A stretch of DNA of 64,000 nucleotides from positions 124,001 to 188,000 of the forward strand of contig NZ_BLXX01000003.1 of NCBI RefSeq assembly GCF_014193515.1, written 5' to 3'. Position 1 is the first letter of the stretch. Every line of letters starts with the position of its first letter. The notes below the pieces were generated by a model, which made no database searches, was not told the origin of the DNA, and saw nothing but the letters and a program-made list of their open reading frames with translations. This DNA is from Geomonas silvestris (GTDB taxonomy: Bacteria; Desulfobacterota; Desulfuromonadia; Geobacterales; Geobacteraceae). Positions 63,687-64,000 of this stretch are shown piece after piece. The position numbers were made by a program, and so were the translations under genes.

Positions 63687-64000
63687 GATTTCCCCTCCAC
63701 AATGGACTTGTCTATCTGCTCCTTGCCAGTTCTGATTGCTTCGACTGAACATTCAACGAGTAACCGGTGAAGATTGCCGATATTCCCTTCGCAAATGGCA
63801 TGCAGCAGAGTAGCTAGATTTGGGTCGGAGAGTTTCGATGGCCTTCTTAGTGGAAGGACCGTTTCAAATCCTGCAAGTAAACGCTGGAAATCAGCATCAA
63901 GGGACCATAGTGGAAGCGAAACAACATCAAACCGACTGGCATGTTGTGGGTCAGAGTGTAGGACTCGAACCGCCTCACGTGTTCCGACTCCAACTATCGG
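63644..64000 (-). CDS. tniB: TniB (TnsC-like AAA ATPase), C-terminal part
   Basis: The last 118 codons are in the window, entering at the right edge and ending at TAG 63644-63646. The translation includes VGTREAVRVLHSDPQHASRF, LPLWSLDADFQRLLAGFETV and GNIGNLHRLLVECSVEAIRT, ending SWLHPTRGIREVMM, which is TniB-like in order and spacing (sensor arginine region and lid). The Walker motifs and the start lie beyond 64,000. Confidence 0.9.
   Translation of the reverse strand, partial: PIVGVGTREAVRVLHSDPQHASRFDVVSLPLWSLDADFQRLLAGFETVLPLRRPSKLSDPNLATLLHAICEGNIGNLHRLLVECSVEAIRTGKEQIDKSIVEGKSWLHPTRGIREVMM

Larger units (their letters stand above)
42690..64000. mobile_element. Tn7-like (Tn6022/AbaR-like) transposon inserted in comM, partial
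   Basis: The left boundary is where comM homology stops and TGTGAC begins, followed by repeated transposase-site-like sequence. The far end of the visible part encodes TniB (C-terminus) and TniQ read toward the interior, plus an accessory zinc-ribbon protein. Insertion into comM is a known habit of Tn6022/AbaR islands and several Tn7-like families. GC content drops clearly relative to the left side. The cargo is mostly defence genes. The transposase (TniA), the remaining tni genes and the second junction are outside the window, so length is at least 21.3 kb. Confidence 0.88.

Overview
The window looks like a chromosomal segment of a Geobacter-like bacterium (Geobacteraceae, Desulfuromonadota). 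I infer this from the GC-rich backbone, the RpoN- and FliA-type promoters, the gene neighbourhoods (rho-rpmE-thyX-yqhQ-prfA-prmC-murA-his; rpsU-yqeY-cvpA-dnaG-rpoD) and the many intergenic inverted repeats. From about 42,690 to the right edge, base composition falls and gene content changes completely: this is a mobile element cut off by the window edge. No alignment or database search was run. Names rest on motifs and family knowledge read by eye.

1-6,400 (minus strand): a tightly overlapping nonulosonate operon, legB-legC-legG-legI-legH-ptmE-legF, which would make CMP-legionaminic acid, with a good sigma-54 promoter in front. 6,400-11,900: motility genes (flbD-motA-motB read left, flaG read right) from divergent sigma-28 type promoters, then a TPR/glycosyltransferase gene that could use the sugar on flagellin. 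11,950-14,150: two tandem paralogous small unknown proteins, a metallophosphoesterase and a GGQ release-factor-like protein.

14,280-27,660: housekeeping (rho with a C-rich leader, rpmE, thyX, yqhQ, prfA, prmC, murA, tRNA-Pro) running into a histidine cluster (hisG, hisD, hisB, hisH, hisA, hisF, hisE; hisC, hisI and hisZ are not here). 27,680-32,700: the macromolecular synthesis operon rpsU-yqeY-cvpA-dnaG-rpoD. 32,860-41,570: queC, folE2, a TIGR04282-type glycosyltransferase, recQ, ilvA, a zinc/cation efflux protein, a putative outer-membrane protein and trxB. Several intergenic gaps carry long imperfect inverted repeats.

41,829-42,689 is the 5' part of comM (yifB), broken after its Walker A region by a Tn7-like transposon beginning TGTGAC at 42,690. 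The visible part (at least 21.3 kb) carries, in order: terminal repeats; small ORFs, one interrupted by an amber codon; a putative TnsE relative; a divergent HTH/ImmA-IrrE-like regulator and DUF2188 gene with a perfect palindromic operator candidate; a four-gene Wadjet-like (JetABCD/MksFEBG) SMC system; a four-gene operon encoding an HTH protein, two TcmP-type proteins and a three-Cys Gp37/Gp68 protein; an anti-phage dCTP deaminase of the AvcD type; and, at the far end, a zinc-ribbon protein ending in a decayed tyrosine-recombinase-like domain, TniQ and the C-terminal part of TniB. The other transposase genes and the far junction lie beyond 64,000. This is a mobile defence island. Its least characterised parts are the TcmP/three-Cys operon, the TnsE-like gene with its broken companion, and the zinc-ribbon/Xer-like protein.
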